Positions 40,754-49,908 are shown, counted from the stretch's first letter. The stretch is DNA of 64,000 bases from Streptomyces tuirus (GCF_014701095.1 NZ_AP023439.1:6498001-6562000), one strand, 5' to 3'. Notes: generated from the letters alone by a model not told the origin. Translations and numbers: made by a program.

Positions 40754-41425
40754 ATGGCCCCCCGGCACACCCCCGCCCTGCCCGTGCTGGGCAGCAGGAA
40801 GCCCAGCCACCGGGAGCGGGTCGCGGACGCGCTGCGGGCCGCCCTGATCGCGGGTGAACTGCGGCCCGGCGAGGTCTACTCGGCCCCCGGCCTCGCCGCC
40901 CGCTTCGGCGTCTCCGCCACGCCGGTGCGCGAGGCCATGCTCGACCTGGCCAAGGAGGGCCTGGTCGACACCGTGCCCAACAAGGGCTTCCGCGTCACCG
41001 CCGTCTCCGGGCAACAGCTCGACGAGTACACCCACATCCGGGCGCTGATCGAGATCCCCACCACGGCGGAGCTGGCCCGCACCGCCGACCCGGTGGCCCT
41101 GGAGGCACTCCGCCCGGTCGCCCAGGAGATCGTCACCTCCGCCGCGTCCGGCGACCTCATCGCCTACGTCGAGGCCGACCTGCGCTTCCACCTCGGCCTG
41201 CTGGCCCTCGCCGGCAACGGCCATCTCGTCGACGTCGTACGCGACCTCCGACGCCGCTCGCGGCTCTACGGCCTGACGGCGCTGGTGGAACAAGGACGGC
41301 TGGAGGCGTCGGCCGAGGAGCACCTGGAGATCCTCGACGCGCTGCTCGCCGGGGACGAGGAGGCCGTACGGGCCGTGATGGCCCGGCACCTCGGGCATGT
41401 CCGGGGGCTGTGGGCTGGGCCCTGA
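40754..41425 (+). CDS. GntR family (FadR/FCD) transcriptional regulator
   Basis: The 223-residue protein has an N-terminal winged helix (RERVADALRAALIAGELRPG then YSAPGLAARFGVSATPVREA, about 20-80) and an all-helical FCD ligand domain whose metal-binding residues lie in DADLRFHLGLL-like EADLRFHLGLLALAGNG and in MARHLGHVRG. GAGAGGA precedes the ATG. As the last gene of the hydroxyproline cluster it is the likely regulator, sensing a hydroxyproline-derived acid. Confidence 0.9.
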   Translation: MAPRHTPALPVLGSRKPSHRERVADALRAALIAGELRPGEVYSAPGLAARFGVSATPVREAMLDLAKEGLVDTVPNKGFRVTAVSGQQLDEYTHIRALIEIPTTAELARTADPVALEALRPVAQEIVTSAASGDLIAYVEADLRFHLGLLALAGNGHLVDVVRDLRRRSRLYGLTALVEQGRLEASAEEHLEILDALLAGDEEAVRAVMARHLGHVRGLWAGP

Positions 41426-41487
41426 CCGCAGGACGCCGGGCTTGCCGTTGAAGTACACCGGGCTTTCCGCTGATCCTGGCCAAGATT

Positions 41488-41533
41488 TTGCGCAGATCTG
41501 CAAGCCACTTGCATACCTTGCGCTACTCTTGCG
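41488..41533. promoter_or_regulatory. Clustered operator half-sites upstream of lacI
   Basis: TTGCGCAGATCTGCAA (41488-41503, with the perfect core GCAGATCTGC) is followed by CTTGCA at 41508, CTTGCG at 41517 and CTTGCG at 41528, about one helical turn apart. A matching site lies before the solute-binding gene. CTTGCA/G half-sites are known for MalR-type LacI regulators of Streptomyces, so autoregulation is likely. Confidence 0.65.
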
Positions 41534-41536
41534 CGC

Positions 41537-42532
41537 ATGACGCGACGACTTGCCGAGGTGGCGAAGAAGGTCGGGGTCAGCGAGGCCACGGTCAGCCGGG
41601 TGCTCAACGGCAAGCCGGGAGTCTCCGAACCGACCCGGCAGGCGGTGCTCTCCGCCCTGGACGTCCTCGGCTACGAGCGGCCCACGCAGCTGCGCGGTGA
41701 GCGGGCCCGGCTCGTCGGGCTGGTGCTGCCCGAGCTGCAGAACCCCATCTTCCCGGCGTTCGCCGAGGTCATCGGCGGCGCCCTCGCGCAGCTCGGACTG
41801 ACACCGGTGCTGTGCACACAGACCCGGGGCGGCGTCTCCGAGGCGGACTATGTGACGCTGCTGCTCCAGCAGCAGGTCTCCGGCGTCGTCTTCGCCGGCG
41901 GTCTGTACGCGCAGGCCGACGCGCCCCACGACCACTACCGGCAGCTCGCCGAGCGCAACATCCCGGTCGTCCTGGTCAACGCGGCGATCGAGGACCTCGG
42001 TTTCCCGGCCGTCTCGTGCGACGACGCGGTGGCCGTGGAGCAGGCCTGGCGGCATCTGTCGTCCCTGGGGCACGAGCGGATCGGGCTGGTCCTGGGGCCC
42101 GCCGACCATGTCCCGTCGGCGCGCAAGCTGGCCGCCGTCCGGGCCGTCGGGCACGTCCCCGACAGTTACGTCGGCCGGGCCATGTTCTCCATCGAGGGGG
42201 GACACGCGGCCGCCGCCCGGCTCATCGACCGGGGCGTCACCGGCTTCATCTGCGCCAGTGACCCGCTCGCCCTGGGAGTCGTCCGGGCCGCCCGCCGCAA
42301 GGGACTCGACGTTCCGTCACGGATCTCCGTGGTGGGCTACGACGACTCCGCGCTGATGAACTGCACCGAACCCCCGCTCACCACCGTCCGCCAGCCCATC
42401 GAAGCCATGGGCAAGGCCGTGGTCGAGCTGCTGAACGCGCAGATCAGCGGCAGTTCGGTGGCGGCCGAAGAGCTGCTGTTCGAGCCCGAGTTGGTCGTAC
42501 GGGGGTCGACGGCCCAGGCGCCCCGTCTCTGA
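41537..42532 (+). CDS. LacI family transcriptional regulator of the alpha-glucan locus
   Basis: The 331-residue protein has the LacI headpiece RRLAEVAKKVGVSEATVSRV (residues 3-22), the hinge helix near 50 and a periplasmic-binding-like core (GLVLPELQNPIFPAFAEVIG; VSVVGYDDSALMNCTEPPLT). It shares the MalR/AglR style. It is directly upstream of the ABC transporter, GH13 and GH87 genes and has matching operators before itself and before the solute-binding gene. The inducer is probably a short alpha-glucan oligosaccharide. Confidence 0.93.
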   Translation: MTRRLAEVAKKVGVSEATVSRVLNGKPGVSEPTRQAVLSALDVLGYERPTQLRGERARLVGLVLPELQNPIFPAFAEVIGGALAQLGLTPVLCTQTRGGVSEADYVTLLLQQQVSGVVFAGGLYAQADAPHDHYRQLAERNIPVVLVNAAIEDLGFPAVSCDDAVAVEQAWRHLSSLGHERIGLVLGPADHVPSARKLAAVRAVGHVPDSYVGRAMFSIEGGHAAAARLIDRGVTGFICASDPLALGVVRAARRKGLDVPSRISVVGYDDSALMNCTEPPLTTVRQPIEAMGKAVVELLNAQISGSSVAAEELLFEPELVVRGSTAQAPRL

Positions 42533-42554
42533 GATCCACTCTCCTGTTCAACAA

Positions 42555-42580
42555 TTGCAGATTCTGCGCGACATCTTGCG
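42555..42580. promoter_or_regulatory. LacI operator before the solute-binding protein gene
   Basis: TTGCAGATTCTGCGC (42555-42569; core GCAGA-T-TCTGC) plus CTTGCG (42575-42580) repeat the pattern seen before the lacI gene. It lies about 90 bp upstream of the solute-binding start codon, in a low-G/C patch that probably contains the promoter. Confidence 0.65.
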
Positions 42581-42665
42581 GTGCGATGTCGCCGGTGCTT
42601 GAGTGTGCGGCGCCCCCGCTCCTGTCCTGAGGCGTCCACACGCTCCTGCCCTAAGGGGTTCACCG

Positions 42666-44009
42666 ATGAGAAGCACCGGGATCCGCCGTACCGTCGCCGC
42701 ACTCGGCTTCAGCGCGCTCGCGCTCACCGCCTGCGGCGGGAACACCGACGACTCCGCGAGCGGCAAGACCCGCATCACGGTCAACTGCATGCCGCCCAAG
42801 AGCGCCAAGGTCGACCGTGGGTTCTTCGAGGAGGACGTCGCCGCCTTCGAGAAGCAGAACCCGGACATCGACGTCGTGGCGCACGACGCGTTCCCCTGCC
42901 AGGACCCGAAGACGTTCGACGCCAAACTCGCCGGCGGACAGATGGAGGACGTCTTCTACACGTACTTCACCGACGCCCGGCATGTCGTCGACATCAACCA
43001 GGCCGCCGATCTCACGCCGTACGTCAAGGAATTGAAGAGCTACGGCACGATCCAGCAGCAGCTGCGCGACATCTACACCGTCGACGGAAAGATCTACGGC
43101 ATTCCGCGCACCGGATACTCGATGGGCCTGATCTACAACCGGGCCCTCTTCGAGAAGGCCGGACTCGACCCCGACCGGCCCCCGGCGACCTGGGCCGAAG
43201 TCCGCACCGCCGCACGGGAGATCGCAGACCTCGGCGGCGGCACCGTCGGATACGCCGACTACAGCGCCCAGAACCAGGGCGGCTGGCACTTCACCGCCGA
43301 GCTGTACTCCCAGGGCGGCGACGTCGTCAGCCCCGACGGCCAGAAGGCCACCGTCGACACCCCAGAGGGCCGGGCCGTCCTGCGGACCCTGCACGACATG
43401 CGCTGGACCGACGACTCGATGGGCAGCAAGCAGCTGCTCGTCATCAACGACGCCCAGCAGCTGATGGGTTCGGGCAAGCTCGGCATGTACCTCGCCGCTC
43501 CCGACAACATCCCGATCCTCGTCAAGGAGAAGGGCGCCGCCTACGAGGACATCGCCATCGCCCCGATGCCCGGCGGCCGGGCCACCCTGGTCGGCGGCGA
43601 CGGCTACATGGTCAGCAAGAAGGCGAGCCCCGCCCAGATCCGCGCCGGCCTCAAGTGGCTCGACCACATGTTCCTCACCCCCGGCGACGGCTTCCTCGGC
43701 GACTACGCCCGCGCCAAGCGGCACGACGCCCCGGTCGGCCTGCCCGAGCCGCGTCTGTTCAGCGGCGCCGCCGACGCCAAGGACCAGCAGGTCAAGAAGG
43801 CCAACGCCAATGTCCCCGTGGGGAACTACCAGCCGTTCCTCGACGGCAACGCGCGCCTCGACATGAAGATCGAGCCACCCCACGCCCAGCAGATCTACTC
43901 CGTCCTCGACGGGGTCGTCTCCGCCGTCCTCACCAAGGAGGACGCCGACATCGACCGTCTGCTCAAGGACGCCTCGGGCAAGATCGACGGCATCCTGGCG
44001 CGAGGCTGA
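42666..44009 (+). CDS. ABC transporter sugar-binding lipoprotein
   Basis: The 447-residue protein starts with a lipoprotein signal (RTVAALGFSALALTACGG; lipobox LTAC, lipidated Cys23). The mature part is a MalE-like solute-binding protein, with GKIYGIPRTGYSMGLIYNRALFEKAG near residue 140 the typical family 1 signature, split by the hinge. It is the first gene of the transporter operon, with the LacI operator upstream. Context suggests alpha-linked gluco-oligosaccharides. The ATG at 42666 was chosen as the start of the signal peptide. Confidence 0.93.
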   Translation: MRSTGIRRTVAALGFSALALTACGGNTDDSASGKTRITVNCMPPKSAKVDRGFFEEDVAAFEKQNPDIDVVAHDAFPCQDPKTFDAKLAGGQMEDVFYTYFTDARHVVDINQAADLTPYVKELKSYGTIQQQLRDIYTVDGKIYGIPRTGYSMGLIYNRALFEKAGLDPDRPPATWAEVRTAAREIADLGGGTVGYADYSAQNQGGWHFTAELYSQGGDVVSPDGQKATVDTPEGRAVLRTLHDMRWTDDSMGSKQLLVINDAQQLMGSGKLGMYLAAPDNIPILVKEKGAAYEDIAIAPMPGGRATLVGGDGYMVSKKASPAQIRAGLKWLDHMFLTPGDGFLGDYARAKRHDAPVGLPEPRLFSGAADAKDQQVKKANANVPVGNYQPFLDGNARLDMKIEPPHAQQIYSVLDGVVSAVLTKEDADIDRLLKDASGKIDGILARG

Positions 44010-44014
44010 GCCCG

Positions 44015-45133
44015 GTGGAGAACACGCGGCCGAGCCAGAACCCGGGACCGAGCCCGATGACGACCCCGGGACCGAGCCCGAACTCGCGACCGAACCCGGT
44101 GACGACCCCGAGGCCGAAGCCCATGCAGCGTCCGGGCCCGAGCCCGACCTGGACCACCGGACACGGGGCCGCCGGACACGGGGCCTCCTCCGGACACCGG
44201 ACCGCCCCGGCGTTCGAGGTCCGCCCGGAGCAGGCGCCGCCCCCGGCAGGGGACCGGAGGCGGCGCCGCCTCGCCGACCAGGGCCGTGCCTACGCCTTCC
44301 TCCTCGGCGGCCTGATCTGCTTCGCGCTGTTCTCCTGGTACCCGGCGATCCGCGCGGTCGTGATCGCCTTCCAGACGTACACGCCGGGCGCGGACCCCGA
44401 ATGGGTCGGCACCGCCAACTTCACGCGTGTCGTCCAGGACCCCGAGTTCGCCGCCGCCTGGCGCAACACCCTCACCTTCACGCTCCTCGCGCTGCTGATC
44501 GGCTTCGCGATCCCGTTCCTCCTGGCCCTCGTCCTCAACGAACTCCGGCACGCCCGGGCCTTCTTCCGGATCGTCGTCTACCTCCCGGTGATGATCCCGC
44601 CGGTGGTCAGCGCCCTGCTGTGGAAGTGGTTCTACGACCCCGGAGCCGGCCTCGCCAACGAGGCGCTGCGGTTCCTGCACCTGCCGACCTCGAACTGGTC
44701 CAACGGCGCCGACACCGCGCTGGTCTCCCTCGTCATCGTCGCCACCTGGGCCACCATGGGCGGCACCGTCCTGATCTACCTGGCCGCCCTCCAGTCCATC
44801 CCGGGCGAGCTGTACGAGGCGGCCGAGCTGGACGGGGCGAGCCTGCTGCAACGCGTCCGGCACGTCACGATCCCGCAGACCAGGTTCGTCATCCTGATGC
44901 TGATGCTCCTTCAGATCATCGCCACCATGCAGGTGTTCACCGAACCGTTCGTCATCACCGGCGGCGGACCGGAGAACGCCACGGTGACCGTCCTCTACCT
45001 GATCTACAAGTACGCGTTCCTCTACAACGACTTCGGCGGAGCCTGCGCGCTGAGCGTGATGCTCCTGCTGCTGCTCGGCCTGTTCTCCGCCGGCTACCTC
45101 CGGCTCACCCGGACCGACGGGGAGACCGCATGA
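44015..45133 (+). CDS. ABC sugar transporter permease (MalF-like) with Pro-rich N-terminal tail
   Basis: The protein is 372 residues. Residues from about 92 onward form a MalF-type permease with six membrane helices and the ABC-contacting loop YEAAELDGASLLQRVRHVTIP (EAA motif). The first 90 residues are unusual: a low-complexity, Pro/Ser/Thr-rich cytoplasmic tail with repeated PGPSP units, then Arg-rich sequence. I chose GTG 44015, 5 bp after the previous stop; ATGs at 44058 and 44124 are in frame and would shorten the tail. Related permeases normally have 20-40 residues here. Confidence 0.88.
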   Translation: MENTRPSQNPGPSPMTTPGPSPNSRPNPVTTPRPKPMQRPGPSPTWTTGHGAAGHGASSGHRTAPAFEVRPEQAPPPAGDRRRRRLADQGRAYAFLLGGLICFALFSWYPAIRAVVIAFQTYTPGADPEWVGTANFTRVVQDPEFAAAWRNTLTFTLLALLIGFAIPFLLALVLNELRHARAFFRIVVYLPVMIPPVVSALLWKWFYDPGAGLANEALRFLHLPTSNWSNGADTALVSLVIVATWATMGGTVLIYLAALQSIPGELYEAAELDGASLLQRVRHVTIPQTRFVILMLMLLQIIATMQVFTEPFVITGGGPENATVTVLYLIYKYAFLYNDFGGACALSVMLLLLLGLFSAGYLRLTRTDGETA

Positions 45134-45993
45134 GCAGCACCCGTACCCTCCTCTCCCCGGCCGTCCTGGCCCGCCCGCGCGGCAGGGCCGTCTACTGGAC
45201 CGTCTTCACCGGGGTCGTCCTGCTCTTCGCGCTCGCCTTCCTCTTCCCGGTCTACTGGATGGTGACGGGCGCGATGAAGTCCCCGGACGAGGTGGCCCGC
45301 ACCCCGCCCACCCTGGTCCCCGAGGACTGGCACCTCGGCGGCTACACCGACGCCTGGGACCTCATGGAACTGCCGGCCCACCTGGGGAACACGCTCGTCC
45401 AGGCGTCCGGAGCCTGGCTGTGCCAGCTGGTGTTCTGCACGGCCGCCGCCTACGCCCTGTCCAGGCTGCGGCCGGCCTTCGGCGGGGTGATCCTCGGCGG
45501 CATCCTCGCCACGCTGATGGTCCCGGCCCAGGCGCTCGTCGTACCGAAGTACCTGACCGTCGCCGACCTCGGCCTGCTCAACGAACCCCTGGCCATCTGG
45601 CTGCCGGCCGTCGCCAACGCCTTCAACCTGTATCTGCTCAAGCGGTTCTTCGACCAGATGCCGCGCGATGTGCTGGAGGCCGCGGAGATCGACGGCGCCG
45701 GGAAGCTGCGCGTCCTGTGGTCGATCGTGCTGCCGATGTCCCGGCCCGTCCTCGGCGTCGTGTCGATCTTCGCGCTGGTCGCCGTGTGGCAGGACTTCCT
45801 GTGGCCGCTGATGGTCTTCTCCGACACCGGCAAGCAGCCCATCAGCGTGGCGCTCGTCCAGCTGTCGCAGAACATCCCGCTGACCGTGCTCATCGCCGCC
45901 ATGGTGATCGCCAGCGTCCCCATGGTCGCCCTCTTCCTGGTCTTCCAGCGGCACATCATCGCCGGGATCAGCGCGGGCAGCACGAAGGGCTGA
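45130..45993 (+). CDS. ABC sugar transporter permease (MalG-like)
   Basis: The 287-residue protein has six membrane helices, the EAA loop VLEAAEIDGAGKLRVLWSIV near 190 and the standard C-terminus FQRHIIAGISAGSTKG. The ATG overlaps the stop of the MalF-like gene as ATGA. No ATPase gene is present, as in most actinobacterial sugar importers, which share the multitask ATPase MsiK encoded elsewhere. Confidence 0.93.
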   Translation: MSSTRTLLSPAVLARPRGRAVYWTVFTGVVLLFALAFLFPVYWMVTGAMKSPDEVARTPPTLVPEDWHLGGYTDAWDLMELPAHLGNTLVQASGAWLCQLVFCTAAAYALSRLRPAFGGVILGGILATLMVPAQALVVPKYLTVADLGLLNEPLAIWLPAVANAFNLYLLKRFFDQMPRDVLEAAEIDGAGKLRVLWSIVLPMSRPVLGVVSIFALVAVWQDFLWPLMVFSDTGKQPISVALVQLSQNIPLTVLIAAMVIASVPMVALFLVFQRHIIAGISAGSTKG

Positions 45994-46026
45994 CACCGGC
46001 CCCCGATCCGACGAAAGGTACCCACC

Positions 46027-47607
46027 GTGGGACAGCCCACCCCTGCCTCGCACCACGACGACTGGTGGCGCTCCGCCGTCATCTACCAGGTGTACGTCCG
46101 CAGCTTCGCCGACGGCGACGGCGACGGCACCGGCGACCTCGCGGGCGTCCGCGCCCGGCTGCCCTACCTCGCCGACCTCGGGGTCGACGCCCTGTGGTTC
46201 ACGCCCTGGTACCTGTCCCCGATGAAGGACGGCGGCTACGACGTCGCCGACTACGGTGCGATCGACCCGGCGTTCGGCACCCTCGCCGAGGCCGAGAAGC
46301 TCATCGCCGAAGCCCTCCAGCTGGGCATCCGCACGATCGTCGACATCGTGCCGAACCACGTCTCCGACCAGCACCCCTGGTTCCGGTCGGCGCTGCGGGG
46401 CGGCCCGGAGCAGGAGCTTTTCCACTTCCGCGCCGGCCGCGGCGCCGGGGGCGAACTCCCGCCCAACGGCTGGCGCTCCCAGTTCGGCGGCCCCGCCTGG
46501 ACCCGGCTGGCCGACGGCTCCTGGTATCTGCACCTGTTCGCCCCCGAACAGCCCGACCTCGACTGGTCCCACCCGGCGGTCCGCCGGGAGCACGAGGACA
46601 TCCTGCGCTTCTGGCTGGAACGGGGCGTCGCCGGTGTCCGCATCGACTCCGCGGCCCTGCTGGTGAAGGACCCGCGGCTGCCGGACTTCCTGGAGGGCCG
46701 CGACCCGCACCCCTACGTCGACCGCGACGAACTGCACGACATCTACCGGTCCTGGCGGGCGATCGCCGACGAGTACGGGGCCGTCTTCGTCGGCGAGGTC
46801 TGGCTCCCCGACAGCGAACGCTTCGCCCGCTACCTCCGCCCCGACGAGCTGCACACCGCCTTCAACTTCTCCTTCATGACGTGCCCCTGGGACGCGGAGC
46901 GCTTGCGCCGGTCCGTCGACGAGACCCTCGCCGAGCACGCCCCGGTCGGCGCGCCCGCCACCTGGGTGCTGTGCAACCACGACGTCACCCGCACGGTCAC
47001 CCGCTACGGCCGCACCGACACCGGCTTCGACTTCGCCACCAAGGCCTTCGGCACCCCCGCCGACCTCGCGCTCGGCACCCGCAGGGCCCGCGCCGCCGCC
47101 CTGCTGTCCCTGGCCCTGCCCGGCGCGGTCTACGTCTACCAGGGCGAGGAACTGGGCCTGCCCGAGGCCGAGATCCCCCTGGACCGCATCCAGGACCCGA
47201 TGCACTTCCGCTCCGGCGGCACCGACCCCGGCCGGGACGGCTGCCGGGTGCCGCTGCCCTGGACGGCCGGGGCACCGCACGCCGGTTTCGGCGGGGAGCC
47301 GTGGCTGCCCCAGCCCGACGGCTGGCCGGCCTACGCCGCCGACCGGCAGGCCGCGGACCCGCACTCGATGCTCAGCCTCTACCGCGAGGCGATCCGGCTG
47401 CGCCCGGCCTTCGGTGACGGCCCCCTCACCTGGCTGCCCGCCCGGGACGGCGTTCTCGCCTTCCGCCGGGGAGCCGGAATCTGCCTGGTGAACCTCGGCG
47501 ACACCCCCGCCGACCTGCCCGCGCCCTCCGAACTCCTCCTCACCAGCGGCCCGTTGCCCACGGACGGCCGGCTGCCGAAGGACACCGCGGTCTGGCTGCG
47601 CGCCTGA
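46027..47607 (+). CDS. GH13 alpha-glucosidase / oligo-glucosidase (cytoplasmic)
   Basis: The 526-residue enzyme (GTG start, GAAAGG upstream) has no signal peptide. Conserved GH13 regions are DIVPNHVSDQ (I), GVRIDSAALLV (II, nucleophile Asp near 212), FVGEVWLPDS (III, acid/base Glu near 256) and CNHDVTR (IV). The N-terminal YQVYVRSFADGDGDGTGDL is the oligo-1,6-glucosidase / alpha-glucosidase subfamily pattern. It would hydrolyse oligosaccharides brought in by the preceding transporter. It sits 33 bp after the MalG-like gene. Confidence 0.93.
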   Translation: MGQPTPASHHDDWWRSAVIYQVYVRSFADGDGDGTGDLAGVRARLPYLADLGVDALWFTPWYLSPMKDGGYDVADYGAIDPAFGTLAEAEKLIAEALQLGIRTIVDIVPNHVSDQHPWFRSALRGGPEQELFHFRAGRGAGGELPPNGWRSQFGGPAWTRLADGSWYLHLFAPEQPDLDWSHPAVRREHEDILRFWLERGVAGVRIDSAALLVKDPRLPDFLEGRDPHPYVDRDELHDIYRSWRAIADEYGAVFVGEVWLPDSERFARYLRPDELHTAFNFSFMTCPWDAERLRRSVDETLAEHAPVGAPATWVLCNHDVTRTVTRYGRTDTGFDFATKAFGTPADLALGTRRARAAALLSLALPGAVYVYQGEELGLPEAEIPLDRIQDPMHFRSGGTDPGRDGCRVPLPWTAGAPHAGFGGEPWLPQPDGWPAYAADRQAADPHSMLSLYREAIRLRPAFGDGPLTWLPARDGVLAFRRGAGICLVNLGDTPADLPAPSELLLTSGPLPTDGRLPKDTAVWLRA

Positions 47608-47654
47608 CACCGCACCGCGCTGTCCCCACACCCCCACCCCGAAGGGATCAGCAC

Positions 47655-49823
47655 ATGCGCACCTTCAGAACTGTCAGGAGCATGCCAGCACTGGCGACGG
47701 CTGTCGCGATGGCCGCCGGAACCCTCGTCGCCCTCGCTCCCGCCCCGGCCCACGCCGCGGGCGCCGCCCTGCCCTTCACCTCGGTCGAGGCGGAATCGGC
47801 GACGAGCACCGGCACGAAGATCGGCCCGGACCACACCCAGGGCACCCTGGCGTCCGAGGCCTCCGGGCGCCGGGCCGTGCGCCTCGCCTCCGGGCAGCGC
47901 GTCGAATTCACGGTGCCCCGCGCCTCGAACGCCGTGACCGTCGCCTACAGCGTCCCCGACGGCCAGTCCGGCTCGCTCGACGTGTACGTCAACGGCCAGA
48001 AGCTCGCGAAGAGCCTCCCCGTCACCGCCAAGTACTCCTACGTCGACACCCCCTGGATCCCCGGCGCCAAGACCCACCACTTCTACGACAACGCCCGGCT
48101 GCCGCTCGGGCAGAACCTCCAGCCGGGCGACAAGGTCGCCCTTCAGGCCACGAACGTCCAGGTCACCGTGGACGTGGCCGACTTCGAGCAGGTGGCAGCG
48201 GCGGCAGGCAAACCCGCCGGAGCCGTCTCCGTCACCGACAAGGGCGCCGACCCCAGCGGGCAGGGCGACTCCACCCAGGCCTTCCGCGAGGCCATCGCCG
48301 CCGCACGCGGGGGAGTGGTGTGGATCCCGCCGGGCGAGTACCGCCTCACCTCGTCCCTCAACGGCGTCCAGGACGTCACCCTCCAGGGCGCCGGGCACTG
48401 GCACTCCGTCGTGCGCACCTCCCGCTTCATCGACCAGTCGAGTTCCTCCGGCAACGTCCACATCAAGGACTTCGCGGTGATCGGCGAAGTGACCGAGCGG
48501 GTCGACTCCAACCCCGACAACTTCGTCAACGGATCGCTCGGCCCGGGCAGTTCCGTCTCCGGCATGTGGCTCCAGCACCTCAAGGTCGGCCTCTGGCTGC
48601 TGGGCAACAACGACAACCTGGTCGTGGAGAACAACCGCTTCCTCGACGTGACCGCCGACGGCCTCAACCTCAACGGCAACGCCCGCGGGGTCCGCGTCCG
48701 GAACAACTTCCTGCGCAACCAGGGCGACGACGCCCTCGCGATGTGGTCCCTGTACGCCCCGGACACGAACAGCAGCTTCGAGAACAACACCATCACCCAG
48801 CCGAACCTCGCCAACGGCATCGCGATCTACGGCGGTACCGACATCACCGTCAAGAACAACCTGATCTCCGACACCAACGCCCTCGGCAGCGGCATCGCGA
48901 TCTCCAACCAGAAGTTCCTCGACCCCTTCCACCCGCTCGCCGGCACCATCACCGTCGACGGCAACACCCTCGTCCGCACCGGCGCGATGAACCCCAACTG
49001 GAACCACCCCATGGGCGCGCTGCGGGTCGACTCCTACGACAGCGCCATCGAGGCCCAGGTGCGGATCACGAACACCACCGTCACCGACAGCCCCTACAGC
49101 GCCTTCGAGTTCGTGTCGGGCAGCGGCCGCGGTTTCGCCGCGAAGAACATCACCGTCGACGGAGCGACCGTGAGGGGCGCGGGCACGGTCGTGGTCCAGG
49201 CCGAGACGCCGGGCGCCGCCACCTTCCGCGACGTCACGGCGACCGGCGTCGGGGCCGCCGGTGTCTACAACTGCCCCTACCCGTCCGGCTCGGGCACCTT
49301 CACACTCACCGACGGCGGCGGCAACACGGGCTGGAACAGCACCTGGTCGGACTGCTCCACCTGGCCACAGCCCGGCCAGGGCAACCCGGACCCCGACCCG
49401 GGCCGCAACCTCGCCAAGGGCCGCCCGGCCACGGCCACCGGCTCGCAGGACGTCTACGCGCCGGGCAAGGCGGTCGACGGCGACCCCGACACGTACTGGG
49501 AGTCCGCCAACCACGCCTTCCCGCAGTCCCTCACCGTCGACCTCGGCGCCCGGGAGGCGGTCCGACGCCTGGTGCTGAAGCTGCCGCCGCAGGCCGCCTG
49601 GCAGGCCCGTACCCAGACGCTGTCCGTGCAGGGCAGCACCGACGGATCGGCCTGGTCGACCGTCGTCCCCGCCAAGGACCACCGCTTCGACCCGGCCACC
49701 GGAAACACGGTCACCGTCCCCCTGCCCGATGGCACGAACCTGCGCCATCTGCGGCTGCACGTGACCGCCAACACCGGCTGGCCGGCAGCCCAGTTCAGTG
49801 AGGTGGAGGCGTACCTGTCCTGA
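47655..49823 (+). CDS. Secreted GH87-like alpha-1,3-glucanase (mycodextranase/mutanase) with carbohydrate-binding domains
   Basis: The 722-residue protein has a signal peptide (MRTFRTVRSMPALATAVAMA, cleavage after AHAA near residue 36). A CBM6/35-like beta-sandwich (about 38-180, starting FTSVEAESATSTGTKIG) is followed by a right-handed beta-helix (about 190-560), which starts with the pectate-lyase-like VTDKGADPSGQGDSTQAFRE. LRNQGDDALAMWSLYAPD near 353 carries paired Asp residues that match the GH87 catalytic aspartates. A C-terminal F5/8-type discoidin domain (about 585-722) has AVDGDPDTYWES. It lies 47 bp after the GH13 gene. GH87 enzymes cut alpha-1,3-glucan or nigeran. Confidence 0.85.
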   Translation: MRTFRTVRSMPALATAVAMAAGTLVALAPAPAHAAGAALPFTSVEAESATSTGTKIGPDHTQGTLASEASGRRAVRLASGQRVEFTVPRASNAVTVAYSVPDGQSGSLDVYVNGQKLAKSLPVTAKYSYVDTPWIPGAKTHHFYDNARLPLGQNLQPGDKVALQATNVQVTVDVADFEQVAAAAGKPAGAVSVTDKGADPSGQGDSTQAFREAIAAARGGVVWIPPGEYRLTSSLNGVQDVTLQGAGHWHSVVRTSRFIDQSSSSGNVHIKDFAVIGEVTERVDSNPDNFVNGSLGPGSSVSGMWLQHLKVGLWLLGNNDNLVVENNRFLDVTADGLNLNGNARGVRVRNNFLRNQGDDALAMWSLYAPDTNSSFENNTITQPNLANGIAIYGGTDITVKNNLISDTNALGSGIAISNQKFLDPFHPLAGTITVDGNTLVRTGAMNPNWNHPMGALRVDSYDSAIEAQVRITNTTVTDSPYSAFEFVSGSGRGFAAKNITVDGATVRGAGTVVVQAETPGAATFRDVTATGVGAAGVYNCPYPSGSGTFTLTDGGGNTGWNSTWSDCSTWPQPGQGNPDPDPGRNLAKGRPATATGSQDVYAPGKAVDGDPDTYWESANHAFPQSLTVDLGAREAVRRLVLKLPPQAAWQARTQTLSVQGSTDGSAWSTVVPAKDHRFDPATGNTVTVPLPDGTNLRHLRLHVTANTGWPAAQFSEVEAYLS

Positions 49824-49908
49824 CGCGCCGCACGCCCGGCCCCACGAGAGCGATCGCCGTCCCGGTGCCCGACGGTCCGGGCCCGGGGCGGCGCACCGGG
49901 CGACCTGT

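Noticed and set aside
49824..49908. Terminator between the GH87 and vanB genes
   Set aside because: G/C-rich segments can pair in several imperfect ways but no clean stem is visible, so it was not annotated.
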